In this document: piece by piece, positions 44,180 to 55,809 of the stretch
Numbering within the stretch: the first letter of the stretch is position 1
Layout of the letters: each line of letters starts with the position of its first letter
Assembly: GCA_001972305.1 (NCBI GenBank)
Contig: BDDD01001632.1
Coordinates: 155,739 to 219,738 of the forward strand
Reading direction: 5' to 3'
Source: Cephalotus follicularis
Lineage: Eukaryota > Streptophyta > Magnoliopsida > Oxalidales > Cephalotaceae
DNA: 64,000 bases
Notes under the pieces: generated by a model
What the model saw: the letters and a program-made list of their open reading frames with translations, nothing else
What the model was told of the DNA's origin: nothing
Databases searched by the model: none
Position numbers and translations under genes: made by a program

Positions 44180-45760
44180 TGTAAGGACCCAAATTTCCAT
44201 GTAAGATATTAATTATGTTTGCTATTGTGTATTTGGCAGATAGTTTAAGGGACCCGTAGTATGACCCTACGCTCGGGGAGTACGGGGGTTCCGCTTTAGG
44301 TAAGAGTCGATCTCCTAATTTTGAACGTCGACGCGTTGAAGTTATATGTGTCAGCTGACTTAAAGCGTCGACGCTTTGTGATAAAGCGTCAGCGCTTTAG
44401 TCGGGATAGAGGTGAAAAAGTCTGGTAAAACCCTTAAGCGCCGACGCTTAGAAGGAAACGGTCGACGCTTTAAGCTGCAGACAAAGGTAAAATCTGACTT
44501 TTTGGCATTTTATAAGTAAAATTCTTTAATTGGGGACACGTGGCAGGCCAGGGGAGGTTGCTATAAGGTGTTATCTGGGGATCTAACAAGTGCAACACTT
44601 TGATTGGTTAAATTTTTGTCACATGGGGAGAGAATTAAGTGTGTGAGAGGGGGGAAGAAACTTACCCAAGAAGCCATCCTTCTATTTAATGGCAAAGAAC
44701 CTTGAACTCAGTCAATTTGAGCTGAGAAAGAGAGTAATCCTGCAGAGTGTGAAGTGTAGAATTTGTGGAAAGCAATAGAGAAAGGAATTCTAAAGCTAAG
44801 GTAAGGAGGTTCTATACCCATTTCATCAAAGTTTTCCTCTGTTTTGATTCAAAATTATGCAGCAGATACTTTAATTCATATCTTGCTGAGTTCTTGATGA
44901 AATTTCAAATGGTTTAATGTTTTGAAAACCTCAAGATGTCTACTTTAACTGTTATTTTTTATGCATCTCAAGATTCTCTCGAATTCTTGATGAAAATCCA
45001 TGTTTTCTTCCACTGCTCAGGTACTATTTTCAAAAGGAAACTGCAACTTTAAAAATTTATTTCAGCTTCGTTTCTCAATGGAATTTTATGATTTTTATCT
45101 CTATAGATTCATTGAGATGTCTACTTTAACTTTTATGTTTTAAGTTTTCTGAAACAGTGATTAATTCTATACGAAATGTCTATTTTACAAAAGGTATGCA
45201 AAACTGTTTTCTAAAGGTTTTTGAGTTAAATTACTCAAAGTAATGAAAATGCTTTATGGATTGTAAAATGAAATGAAATTAATGTTTCTATATGAGAAAC
45301 CAGTTTTAAAAGTATTGTACAAAGCTATTTTATAAATGTTTTATGAAATGTTTTATGAATGCATTTGAGTTAATTACTCAAATGAAGAGAAATGTTTATG
45401 AATTGTGAAAGAAATGTTATGAAATGATTTTATGATTGCTTTGAGCTGATCACTCAAAGTAAATGATGAATGAACCGCCCTTGTTTAAGAATAATGTTTT
45501 TCCGCTGTAATAAGTGTTTATGTACAATAGTGATCCTGTGTAATGTAGACCTATAATATGGTTATGACATCTTTTTATAAGATGACTATGTGTAAAGATG
45601 AATTGAAGATTATGTACGATTTTACAAAGACGTGAATTTATGATGTTATGTACTTTTAGAAAAGAGTACCTAAGGAGGTAACGTTTCACACCCAACGTAG
45701 CGCAACAGATCTTCGTAGTTCGCTTTGAGCTTAAAGTGGACTCGGGTCGAGGTCGCTACA
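44180..45760 (+). mobile_element. Solo LTR nested in the D 5' LTR
   Basis: A 1,581-bp segment starting TGTAAGGACCC and ending GGTCGCTACA, flanked by GTTAG at 44175-44179 and 45761-45765. The 3' LTR of D has the uninterrupted site (CGACGTCGTTAGTGTTGCAG at 52021), which confirms both borders. No internal domain. It contains a small palindrome array and long AT-rich stretches; no gene was recognised. Confidence 0.95.
44300..44475. repeat. GTCGAC-type palindrome array 10
   Basis: Six copies near 44305, 44324, 44362, 44383, 44440 and 44459, mostly GCGTCGACGCTTT or GCGCCGACGCTT. Confidence 0.75.
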
Positions 45761-46629
45761 GTTAGTGTTGCAGATGGAGGGGGATTTCGGCTAGAAGGCC
45801 CGCTTTGTCCATTTTGACCACCGGTGAGGCGTGGTTCGGCGGAATCAGTTGACTGAGTCGACTCACTGCCGCCTGTGACCATGCATTTGGCGTCGAGTCT
45901 CGGCCAGTTTTGGGCATTGAATCGTAGGACTGGTGAATGTATGGTGTTTTTGGGTGGCGATCGGACTTGTTGAAGTCCGGCGAGTTGACTCAGTGAGTCG
46001 CAACTCACTGCCGACCGTGACGCGGTGTTCGGCGCCGATTCACGGTGAGTCTTGAGCGGTTTTGAATAGACCATTCAATGTGGAACCTGTTTATGGGTGT
46101 TTTGCAAGCTGGATGAGTTGGCCGAAATCCGACCGGCGTTTCAGTGACGGCAATGTTTTGCATGCGTTGATCGTAATGAAATGTGTTGTATGTGAAGTGT
46201 GTGAGTGGCAATTGGATTTGGCAGTAAGCAATTGATCAATCAGCAAGAACCAGTTTCGGTTCAACGGTTATTGGGAAAGGTTCTGCAATTGAACCTGCAG
46301 CTCGATTGTGATGTTGCTGCTACGATTCCTAACTCAGAATCAGGGTTAAGGGTAATAGTAGGGGATTTATATACTTACATATTTGAGTTCAAGAATGGTG
46401 TTTATCATTGATGAAATGCATGAACTTTGTGGATTGAATTGCGTGCACGTTTTGGGATGATTTTCCCTTGGTGTGTGAATGGTGTGATTTATGTTAGGGT
46501 TGCTATGAGTAGTTAACCTGCCTTGCATATTGTGATTGAAATGATTGTGGATCGAATTGCATGTGTAATTATGCATGTTGATCTCCTGGTATTGAATGTG
46601 TTGAAGAAGAAGATGTTTCTGATCTTCTC

Positions 46630-47095
46630 GAACCGTCGATGTTTAAACGATAAGCGCCGACGCTATGGACTATTACGTGTAGGAGTGTACACTGACTTCG
46701 CGATAAACGTCGACGCTTAAGGAAAGCATTGACACATTGGCTTGAATATGCGTAGTGATGGACACGTGGATGTTGAAGCTTGAGGTCCTACTTCAAAGCG
46801 TCGATGCCAAAGTAATGAACGCCGACGCTCAAGGATCCTTACCTTGAAGCGTCGACGTCAAGGGCAATTGTTGACAATTGGGTTACTGGTTAAAGAGTCG
46901 ATGCTTAAAGGGTATAAGCGTTCACGCCTAGGGTTAAGCGGCAACGCTTAAGTGACTAATATGAACGATTTGGTGCCTAGAGATTAGGTGTCGATGCTGA
47001 AAGGGTCGGGTTGCATTTGAGCATATGTTTGCTTGCATATTACTGTGGATTGGTCGAGCTTTCCTTGCCTTGTGCCGGTTAGCGTCGATGTAGGT
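46630..47095. repeat. GTCGAC-type palindrome array 11 (LTR D)
   Basis: About eleven copies near 46636, 46651, 46706, 46797, 46818, 46848, 46896, 46988 and 47081. Only the first two are kept in the truncated 3' LTR (52901-52932). Confidence 0.75.
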
Positions 47096-48482
47096 ATGAA
47101 TTGAACTGTGAACTAAATTGGGAATTGAAATGTGATCGAATTCTAAGGTGTTTTATCATTTTAGAAGTGCATACATGATTTTATAACAAATCATTATTTT
47201 ACACAAAAATTTATATTTGTTAAATGTATATTTTTGAAGGATGGAAACGTGATTTCAAAGACTGTTTACATTTTGAATAAATGTATTATTTCAAGTATTT
47301 TATAAATTATGAATTACTTGGAAAGGATTGATTTTTGGATTGATTGAGCTATCCTAGAACCACAGGACGGTTAGTTGTGTGCTTTCCTCGCTCGGGGCCG
47401 GTTAGAATCAATGATTGAATTGTTTGACTGATTGCGATTGTTACGCTGTTAGTGCGGTGACGGAGGTTGTCACTTACGCTAATGGCAGGTTGTGCCCTAG
47501 GGGCCAGGAGATGGCTAGAGACAGCACACTGGATGGTCTTCCTCCACTATGTGCCGGTTGACATCCACACTATGAGATATCCTCCGCCTATGTGCCGGTT
47601 AGACTCATTTGTTTGTTGAACTTTCCTCTGCTACGTGCCGGTTAGTTTCAATTACTGATCGAGCTTTCCTCCGCCTATGGTCCGGTTAGCGTTGAAGTGA
47701 GATAATTCTAACCTACGGGTGTTGGTTATCTAATTCGGATTGGATTGATTGCTCCTTAGTGACATGATTGATGGATTGTGTTGATGTAGCCACTTGGCAT
47801 GGTTGCGTAACTGTTGATCAAGATACATATACAAATACATATTGTATATATATTGTACTGCATCACTATGCATTCATTACATGATTTACATTATTGTTGA
47901 TCCCGAAAGGTATTTATACTTTCTCTACTTAGCCGAGTGAGGACAAAGGCTAACCCCCTAAAATTTCAGATTGACATGGGCAATCGGACAAGTGCTGCTG
48001 AAGCTGTGTTGGAAGCTTCTTTTCTGAAGGTTGTTTAATTGTATTTTATTATAATAATCATGCTCGTGTTTTAAGAGAACGATGAGACGTGCTTGTTAAG
48101 AATTATCAGTTGGATGATTGTATCATTTGGTTATTGAAATGATGGAATCTTGTACTGGATTATTGTATAATGGTTTATGACATTACCAATTTGGGATAAT
48201 GTATTTATCGTACTTGATGGATTTCCATATTGAATGAAATATTGTATCGACATGTTTTAATCACGCTCCATTTTGAGGGCAATTAACTATGGAATGTTGT
48301 ATTTCGGTAACGCGTAGTATGGGATGCGTGTTACATTGTTAATTAGGCTTAATATTTGAATGCTTTCGCAAGATATAATATGTTTGAAAGGTTTTTATTT
48401 TTTTCTGTAAAATTTTATAAGCCGAATATTATGTTAAATTGCCATCACCTATTGTTGTTATAGAAACGGGATGTGACAACAG

Positions 48483-48494
48483 TGGTAGCAGAGC
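48483..48494 (+). other. Primer-binding site of element D
   Basis: TGGTAGCAGAGC, one base away from the tRNA-Met complement TGGTATCAGAGC, four bases after the LTR end. Confidence 0.85.
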
Positions 48495-48628
48495 TTATAT
48501 TTAATTATAGGATATCGCTAGGATACTATCCTTGGCAACCAAAATGATTGATACTACAATAGTGGTAATCGAGCATATTCCATGTATGCTTAAATTGAAT
48601 AAGGAATTTATCCAAGCTAATATTTTCC

Positions 48629-49797
48629 TTGGCAATTAATGAAATGTTTCCTGATGATGGTTTATGTCATTTCCTTATAGGAAACAGGATGGATGGTAGA
48701 AGGAAGCGTGGAAGAACTAGAGTTGTGGGGGAGAATGATCCTCAAGAAGCAAATGTTCCACAAAATGCGAATGTGGGGAGAGATCCGATGGATCGCATGG
48801 CTGACTACTTCCAGCAGCATCTGGCTGCCAATACAGCTAATATGGAAGAGATGCGGCACTTGTGTGCCCTTGGTGCACGTAATGAGGGTAATCAGTTTGG
48901 GAAAAACCTTGAAAGGTTCATGAGACAGAATCCTCCTAGCTTCAAGGGAGAGCTTGATGCTACTATTGTAGAAAGATGGTTACAAGATCTAGAGAAGATC
49001 TTTGACGTGATGGAATGCACCGATGGTCAGAAACTGAGGTTTGCTGTATATCGATTATGAGGGGAGGCCACTCACTGGTGGGAGATGGTCAAGGCAAAAT
49101 GGGAGTCAGTTGGGCTTGACAGTACTTGGGATAGGTTTCAGGAGGAGTTCTTGGCGACCTATGTACCCCGGATTGAGCGGGAACAGAGAGAGACGGAACT
49201 CTTGGAGTTACTTCAAGGTGACATGACAGTGGCCGAATATCAGGCCAGATTTATGGAGTTGTCCAGGCATTCAGCCTATCTGGTGGCTGATGATGAGAAG
49301 AAAATCCGGAGATTTCTGAGGGGTTTGCGACCGGATCTTTGGTCAAAGATTAGAGTTATGGAGTTGGAAACCTTTGTACAGGTTGCTCAAAAGGCAAGGT
49401 TGTTGGAAAGTATATCGAACAAAGACCGTGCTGAGAGGGCTCATACATAGTAGAGCAGGCAAACCTCTACACAGTCTAGGCCAGCCTCGTTGAAGGGGCA
49501 AGGTAGTGATTCTCTGACGGAATTGACTAAGAACAAATCTCAATAGATGACTATTCAGGGTACTCTGAGTCAAGGGAGTAATGCGAGACCTGGAGTTTGC
49601 TTCCATTCCAGCTGCATAGGCCATCAACAGAAGGATTGTTTGGCGAAGAATGGATTGTGTACAAGGTGTGGAGCACCTGGTCATGTAAAGACCGAATGTA
49701 CAAGAGGTCAGACGACAGGGTCAACTAGACCTGGGAGTGGTAATGATGTTGTGGCTTGGCCTTCATAGCGGAGAGATACCGGTAAAAGCATCATGAG
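48629..49797 (+). pseudogene. Element D gag
   Basis: One frame with stops at 49058-49060, 49448-49450 and about 49544. The likely original start is the ATG at 48689 (MDGRRKRGRTRVVGEN); the upstream ATG at 48629 gives a less typical N-terminus. The retrotrans_gag domain reads FKGELDATIVERWLQDLEKI, THWWEMVKAKWE and ELLQGDMTVAEYQARFMELS. Two zinc knuckles follow: CFHSSCIGHQQKDC, degraded, and CTRCGAPGHVKTEC, complete (near 49659). The frame ends at 49766-49768, but GRV-type residues continue briefly (SIMRGKAFALT) before homology to pol is lost. Confidence 0.9.
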
Positions 49798-51230
49798 AGG
49801 TAAGGCTTTCGCTCTCACTTTTAAAGCTTACTTATATTGTCAAAAGTACATCGTATTGTTAGTGATCGTAACTGTTATTGATTGAATGGATTGTCTATAG
49901 TCGTGATTGAGTGAATGTGAAGTTAGGACCTTCGAGACTGACTAATGAGTGCAAGAATGAATGAACGATTGAATTGACGATCTAATGAATGATTGAATGG
50001 TTGTTTAGACAGCTAAGTGAACGAACGACTATATATGTTGGTGTGGAACGACATATATACTCAGTTGATGATATATAGTAGATTTGTTGATGACGGATTA
50101 TGTTATGACTTATATAGATGTGAAATGACATTGTTCACATTGCTTATGCTATGTACGCATCTCACATGATTGACATTATATATATATCTGCTACAACCAG
50201 ACACGCATCCATTGCATATGTATGTTGTACACAGCCATTGGTTGCTGACCGTTTCATTGAAATGAAGAGGGTCAGGTTCAGGTTCAGATGACAGCTACAA
50301 TGATTAGTCAAGACAAGCACATGGTAAGAAATTATACTTCTCCAGCTTATCTTGTGTTATATGAATAAAGTAAGGGAACTGATATTTTGAGGCTTGTTAT
50401 TGTACATTATATGACTTGTCGGCTTGTGGCAGTGCTGCAAAATAAATGTGTGTTGATGTATTGGACCTGCCGGCATGTGGCAGTGCATAAGTTGATCAGT
50501 GTATGATATTATTGGATATGATCAGACCCATCTTTTGAGGTTTTGACGTGATTATCCTTCGCATGCGTATGATATTATTGGATATGATCAAACCCATCAT
50601 TGAGGGTATTGAAAGGATTGTCCTTTGCATGCAAATGATATATTTGGATTTAGTTGAGATGTAGTCTTGTGCGGGCTGAGCCGCCAGCACATAGATTGTG
50701 ATGAGATATGAGGGTTGATCCCCAAATATATAAACTGTGGTTTATCAGGTGTCATGGAGTTCGATAAACGAATACTTCATGCCCAAATTTCGAGAAATCC
50801 TAAGAGTATGATTTTAATGGATTCATCACTTGAGGTTCTAGGATGATGTAATTCTATTGAATTGTGGTTTGATGAAGGCTGGGCCCATTTATGAATGTTG
50901 GTTCCTCCTTCGAGAGTGTGGATATAAATTGTGTTTTCTTTACAGGAGGCATAGTCCTGTAAACGAATACTTCATGCCCGATTTCGGGAGATTATAAGAG
51001 TTGAAATGTATTCAATTGATTATTCCGCTGATGTGATATGATTGATAAAGTGCTAATTGGAGTTATTTGAAGTTGCGGAATAATAATAGGTGATATGTTG
51101 GGTTCTTGGAGACCCAGTGATATGGATATAGTATGGTTACAAATCGAACAGATACAAATTGTACAGTTACAGAATGTGCGGTCATAAACCATATGACTAT
51201 GGATCGTATGATTATGAATTGTTTGATGTA
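49798..51230 (+). other. D interior, non-coding, resembling LTR A
   Basis: Where protease, RT and RNase H should be, there is 1.4 kb without coding motifs. The part 50040-51060 resembles 5330-5990 in LTR A: GTGTGTTGATGTATTGGA, CGGCATGTGGCAGTGCAT, GGTTCCTCCTTCG and AACGAATACTTCATGC. A local duplication of about 72 bp lies at 50497-50640 (GATATTATTGGATATGATCA). The simplest reading is an LTR-derived insert followed by deletion of pol. Confidence 0.7.
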
Positions 51231-51363
51231 GATGAGTTGTGGTCACAAGCCTATCGCTCCAGTTTCTCCATACATCCGGCGATTAGTAAGATGTATCAAG
51301 ATCTGAAGCTCGATATTGGTGGAAGTGTGATGGTAATACCATGGGCTTGGAAAGCCACTTAGA
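51231..51363 (+). pseudogene. Integrase stub of element D
   Basis: AYRSSFSIHPAISKMYQDLK is the only pol remnant. The sequence then jumps to the 3' end of the internal domain (GGAAGTGTGATGG), which in element A lies about 370 bp further on (near 820). Confidence 0.8.
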
Positions 51364-51434
51364 ACGTGAGGAAGAAGTGAAGGCATTCTACCTTCACATG
51401 TTTAATCTAGGGAATCTCGGGACGAGATTTCTCT

Positions 51435-51447
51435 AAGGGGGGGAGGA
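51435..51447 (+). other. Polypurine tract of element D
   Basis: AAGGGGGGGAGGA directly precedes the TG of the 3' LTR. Confidence 0.88.
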
Positions 51448-52939
51448 TGTAATGCCCCTAAATTTCATAAATAATTATTATGAAATCGGTGCGTGTACGA
51501 TCATAAATAAAATGGATAGAGACCCGGAGTAATAAAAAGGCATTACGTATTTAAGCCGTAATTATGTTGGCAAAAATGGCTAATAAAGCCTCTTTTTAAT
51601 TAGCGACAGTAAAGCCCAGTGTCCGCGTTATTATTACGATTATTTTGGTTGCAGTTTGAATAACTTACGTCGCGATTCGCGGAAAAAAAAGGGACCCGGA
51701 TCCTAATATTTGCTGGTAAAATACCATAAAGAAAAGGGGGAGCATTTAATAAAAGAAAAGGGAAGAGACACGGGCGCATAGCACGCCCATCCAAAGAAGA
51801 GAGACAGGCCCGAGAGAGAGAGAGGGAAAGAGTGAGAGGCAGCGGGAGAGAAAGGGAGAGAGGGCGCCAGAGACGACGCCGGAGCCAGCCACCTGACCGG
51901 GAGAGCACGGCGGTCAGCCTAGGACCTCCCCCGGACGGTAACTCCTCCTTCCCCTTCCCCTTTTTCCCTCTTTTCTTCTCTTCTTCCCCGCCATTGTGAG
52001 CGCCTCTGCCAGGCATTTTTCGACGTCGTTAGTGTTGCAGATAGAGGGGGTTTTCGGCTGGAAGGCCCACTTTGTCCATTTTGACCACCGGTGAGGCGTG
52101 GTTCGGCGGAATCAGTTGACTGAGTCGACTCACTGCCGCCTGTGACCATGTGTTTGGCGTCGAGTCTCGGCTAGTTTTGGGCATTGAATCGTAGGACTGG
52201 TGAATGTATGGTGTTTTTGGGTGGCGATCGGACTTGTTGAAGTCCGGCGAGTTGACTCAATGAGTCGCAACTCACTGCCGACCGTGACGCGGTGTTCGGC
52301 GCCGATTCACGGCGAGTCTTGAGCGATTTTGAATAGACCATTCAATGTGGAACATGTTTATGGGTGTTTTGCAAGCTGGATGAGTTGGTCAAAATCCGAC
52401 CGGCGTTTCAGTGACGGCAATGTTTTGCGTGCGTTGATCGTAATGAAATGTGTTGTATGTGAAGTGTGTGAGTGGCAATTGGATTTGGCAGTAAGCAATT
52501 GATCAATCAGCAAGAACCAGTTTCGGTTCAACGGTTATTGGGAAAGGTTCTGCAATTGAACCTGCAGCTCGATTGTGATGTTGCTGCTACGATTCCTAAC
52601 TCGGAATCAGGGGTAAGGGTAATAGTAGGGGATTTATATACTTGCATATTTGAGTTCAAGAATGGTGTTTATCATTGATGAAATGCATGAACTTTGTGGA
52701 TTGAATTGCGTGCACGTTTTGGGATGATTTTCCCTTGGTGTGTGAATGGTGTGATTTATGTTAGGGTTGCTATGAGTAGCTACCCTGCCTTGCATATTGT
52801 GATTGAAATGATTGTGGATCGAATTGCATGTGTAATTATGCATGTTGATCTCCTGGTATTGAAAGTGTTGAAGAAGAAGATGTTTCTGATCTTCTCGAAC
52901 CGTCGATGTTTAAACGATAAGCGCCGACGCTATGGACTA
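51448..52939 (+). repeat. Truncated 3' LTR of element D
   Basis: Starts TGTAATGCCCC and matches the 5' LTR, without its nested solo LTR, as far as GACGCTATGGACTATT. It then stops at about 45% of full length. No TG...CA right end and no TSD. Confidence 0.88.
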
Positions 52940-53030
52940 TTCATATTCGGATGCCGGCTTTGGTGGTTATAAGGTTGATCGTAAGAGCACTAGTGGCGCA
53001 TGCCAATACCTAGGAAGTATGGAATTTTTT
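52939..53030 (+). pseudogene. Copia RNase H fragment
   Basis: YSDAGFGGYKVDRKSTSGAC and QYLGS are copia RNase H residues of the SIRE/Tork type, in the orientation of the integrase at 42448-43571. The RT between them is gone. About 45 bp of unassigned sequence follow before the TR-GAG LTR. Confidence 0.82.
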
Positions 53031-53099
53031 TCTCTCTCTAAAACTATTTTTCAAAAATCCGTCTAACCATTCAAACGTGCTCAACCCCACTCCTTAGCC

Positions 53100-53320
53100 T
53101 ACTATTGTCTATGATGGGAAGTTGAGTGAGTCTTCCCCCAGGTCCTACCTACATCTCCTTTACACTATTGTCTATGATGGTGTTGAGGGTATGAGTGCAG
53201 CCGAGCACTATGTACATAGCTCCAACCTCCTCGGTCTACTATTGTCTATGATAGGAAGCTGGGCGAGACTATCCCCAGGTCCTACCTGGATCTCCTTCAC
53301 GCTATTGTCTATGATGGTGT
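53100..53320 (+). repeat. Tandem CTATTGTCTATGATGG repeats
   Basis: Four copies of CTATTGTCTATGATGG (one GATAGG) at about 53102, 53164, 53239 and 53302, alternating two spacer types (CCCCAGGTCCTACCT and TACATAGCTCCAACCTCCTC). The same block is at 60650-60870 in the 3' LTR. Confidence 0.8.
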
Positions 53321-55059
53321 TTAGGTTTTGAGTACAGCAAAGCTAAGTTGCTAAAATAGAGATTAGAGACTTTCAGTAAGTCTTCTAGAGGAGGACTTTG
53401 TCCTCGGCAGTTATGCCACCAGCCTAGATAAGAAAGTAAAGCAAAGAATGGCAAGCACATAAGGGAACCATGGGTTATTGGCAGTTACTACCAAGCAGGC
53501 TTTGGCCTAGATCAGCTCAGCGCCACTATAAGTTGACAACTATATTATGTAACCAGCAGGCTTCGGCCTAGATCAGCATAGCAAGGAAAAGCCAGTTCCT
53601 AGCTTAGTTGTTCTCCTCAGGTGTTTAGCCGGGAAGGACCCCAGTTCTTTATCAGATATCTTTCTTTTTATCAGTTGTACTCTTAAGTTTATTTCAACTT
53701 TTATGAACGTTCTAGAACCAGCTATGCAGAGAAAAGAGTATGTTTTTCAAGTACTTTGAGCGTTTCTTTATTGTATGCCATGAGATAGACTTGTTTGCAG
53801 TCTTTTCCCCAGTTGGGATAGCTTTTCATGCTCATGGTAAGCTTTCTTTCAGCACATTCATTTATAAGAATGTACTAGAGGATGTTTTGTTCTCATTCAC
53901 TTAGTCAGTTGGACTAATCCCCTCACAGACCATTTTGCAGACCAGCCAGCCAGAGGAGACCCTCCAGCCCAACAGTAGATAGCTTTATGAGGTAGTTTTT
54001 GAGCTCAGCACCTTGGAACGTCAGCTCGGGCGTTTAGCATTGCATAGCATGGGGAATTCTTTGGGTTATGTTACCCTTTGTTTGTAGTAGAGTAGCTGAG
54101 AGTTTACCTTTTGTATAGACAGTAAGCTTTCTTGTTCTTTTGCCTGCCAAGGGAGGCAGTGTATGTATACCAGAGGACAAATATGTAATAGTTTTATACT
54201 TTCCAGTTATGTTATGGATGTTTTGAGTTGACAGATGTGTTTATCATGTGTTTTTATGAAGTTTTCATGTTTTGAGTTTTGTGATCCCAGGCCTGGCACG
54301 GGAGCTAGAGAGTCCACGGGCTTGTTGTCACACCCGGTTTTCCAAACGACGTGTAAGTGGTAGCAATTAACATATAATAACCCGGCTTATCCAATTTTAC
54401 GATAATTTAAAACCTTTTAAACAGATATATCAGTTGCAGAAGCCTTTAATATAAGCCGAACTAACCACGTAACACGCATCCCATACTACGTGTTACCATA
54501 AAACAACATCATTGTTAATTGCTCACAAAACGGAGCGTGAATTAACCTTCATTTTTAAACCATAAATATCTCCCAAGAGGAGTTCACATATGATCAAAAC
54601 CCAAAACATTGTTCCAAAACCCAAATACAAAATTATCCAAATTGAACAAGTACAAAACATCATCCTCTCCAACATGAGTAGGATTATCATAATACATAAA
54701 TCAGCTTAAACAACCTTCAAATAGTAGCTCCAAAAATAGCCTTAACCGCACTTGTCCGATTGTCTCCGTCAATCTGAAACAGTAAGGGATTAGCCTTTGT
54801 CCTCACTCGGCTAAGTATAAATGCATTTTGGGATCAAGTAATGAATGACATGAAATGAATGCATTCATGATGCAGTACAGTTTATAAACATATCGCAGTA
54901 TATATATATCGCAGGATAGGCATATGTAAAATATATGCATGTTCACAGTACAGGTATAACCTCATAAGCCTACGTCAATACAAGCAGTAAAGATGTCCCC
55001 AAAGGAACCAGACAAGCCATTTTTCTCAGGTCACTAAGGACCCATCAAGCACAAACCAG

Positions 55060-55620
55060 ATGGATGCGTACACACTATGATTAGCACCCGGTCACATTAC
55101 ACACATGTGATTGGTGACCCTATTATATTACACACAGTGATTAGTAATCATTCATAAGGGAGTCTCAACTATTTACACACTGTGATTTATAGTCACAAAG
55201 AGAAACCCTATCTACTTTACACATGGTGATTAGTAGCAACACATGTGAAACCCCCAGTTACCTTACACACCATGATTAGTAACCTAAGGAATTCCCATCA
55301 CAATCCATTTCAAGTAAATTATTATGTATAAAGTACTTGACAATATTACATTTGTTCAAAATGTATAACAAGTCTTTTGCACAGCATTTAATCCTTTGAA
55401 AATACTCATTTTCGTACACGTAATTCCGATCATTTGAAATCGTTGTAAATTTCCATCACAATCCATTTTCAAGTAAATTATTATGTATAAAATACTTGAC
55501 AATATTACATTTATTCAAAATGTAAAACAAGCCTTTTGCACAGCATTTAATCCTTTGAAAATACTTATTTTCATATACATAATTTCAATCATTGAAATCG
55601 TTTGTACAAACCTTTTTGGA
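55060..55620. repeat. Internal repeats in the solo LTR
   Basis: At 55068-55280 a unit of about 42 bp, TTACACAC plus ATGTGATTGGTGAC-like sequence, recurs five or six times. At 55286-55600 a 166-bp segment beginning CCATCACAATCCATTT is duplicated in tandem with a few differences (second copy starts at about 55452). Confidence 0.8.
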
Positions 55621-55809
55621 AAATATATTTTTCCACACAATATCATATACATATTTCTCAAATCTAAATCATTTAAGAAATCATGCGGTATCTCAACAAT
55701 GTAAATCACAGCATTATTAAATGCAACCATATGCTCAAACATGCCTAAGGACGCTTCTAGAATCGTTTCGGAGCTAACGGGTCCAAAACGGGTCGAACCA
55801 TACAAGTCA

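Larger units (their letters stand above)
43572..48478 (+). repeat. 5' LTR of element D, with nested solo LTR
   Basis: Starts TGTAACGCCCCTAAATTTC and ends CGGGATGTGACA; about 3.3 kb without the nested LTR at 44180-45760. It matches the 3' LTR 51448-52939 through GACGCTATGGACTATT. It contains a GA microsatellite, a palindrome array, GTGCCGGTTAG-type repeats near 47360-47690 and the box GAGTGAGGACAAAGGCTAAC at about 47936. The frames 43764-44192 (minus) are translations of the GA repeat. Confidence 0.88.
43572..52939 (+). mobile_element. Element D: gypsy element with most of pol deleted
   Basis: Has a 5' LTR (43572-48478), a primer site, gag, an interior without pol except for a short integrase stub, a polypurine tract and a truncated 3' LTR (51448-52939). 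The left flank is AGGTT inside copia RT. The right end has no CA terminus because the LTR breaks off and joins copia RNase H at 52939. Gag and integrase-stub residues place it with the Tekay-type elements. Confidence 0.85.

Noticed and set aside
43764..44200. Minus-strand frames of up to 142 codons rich in Ser-Leu
   Set aside because: They translate the GA microsatellite and CT-rich part of the D LTR; low complexity only.
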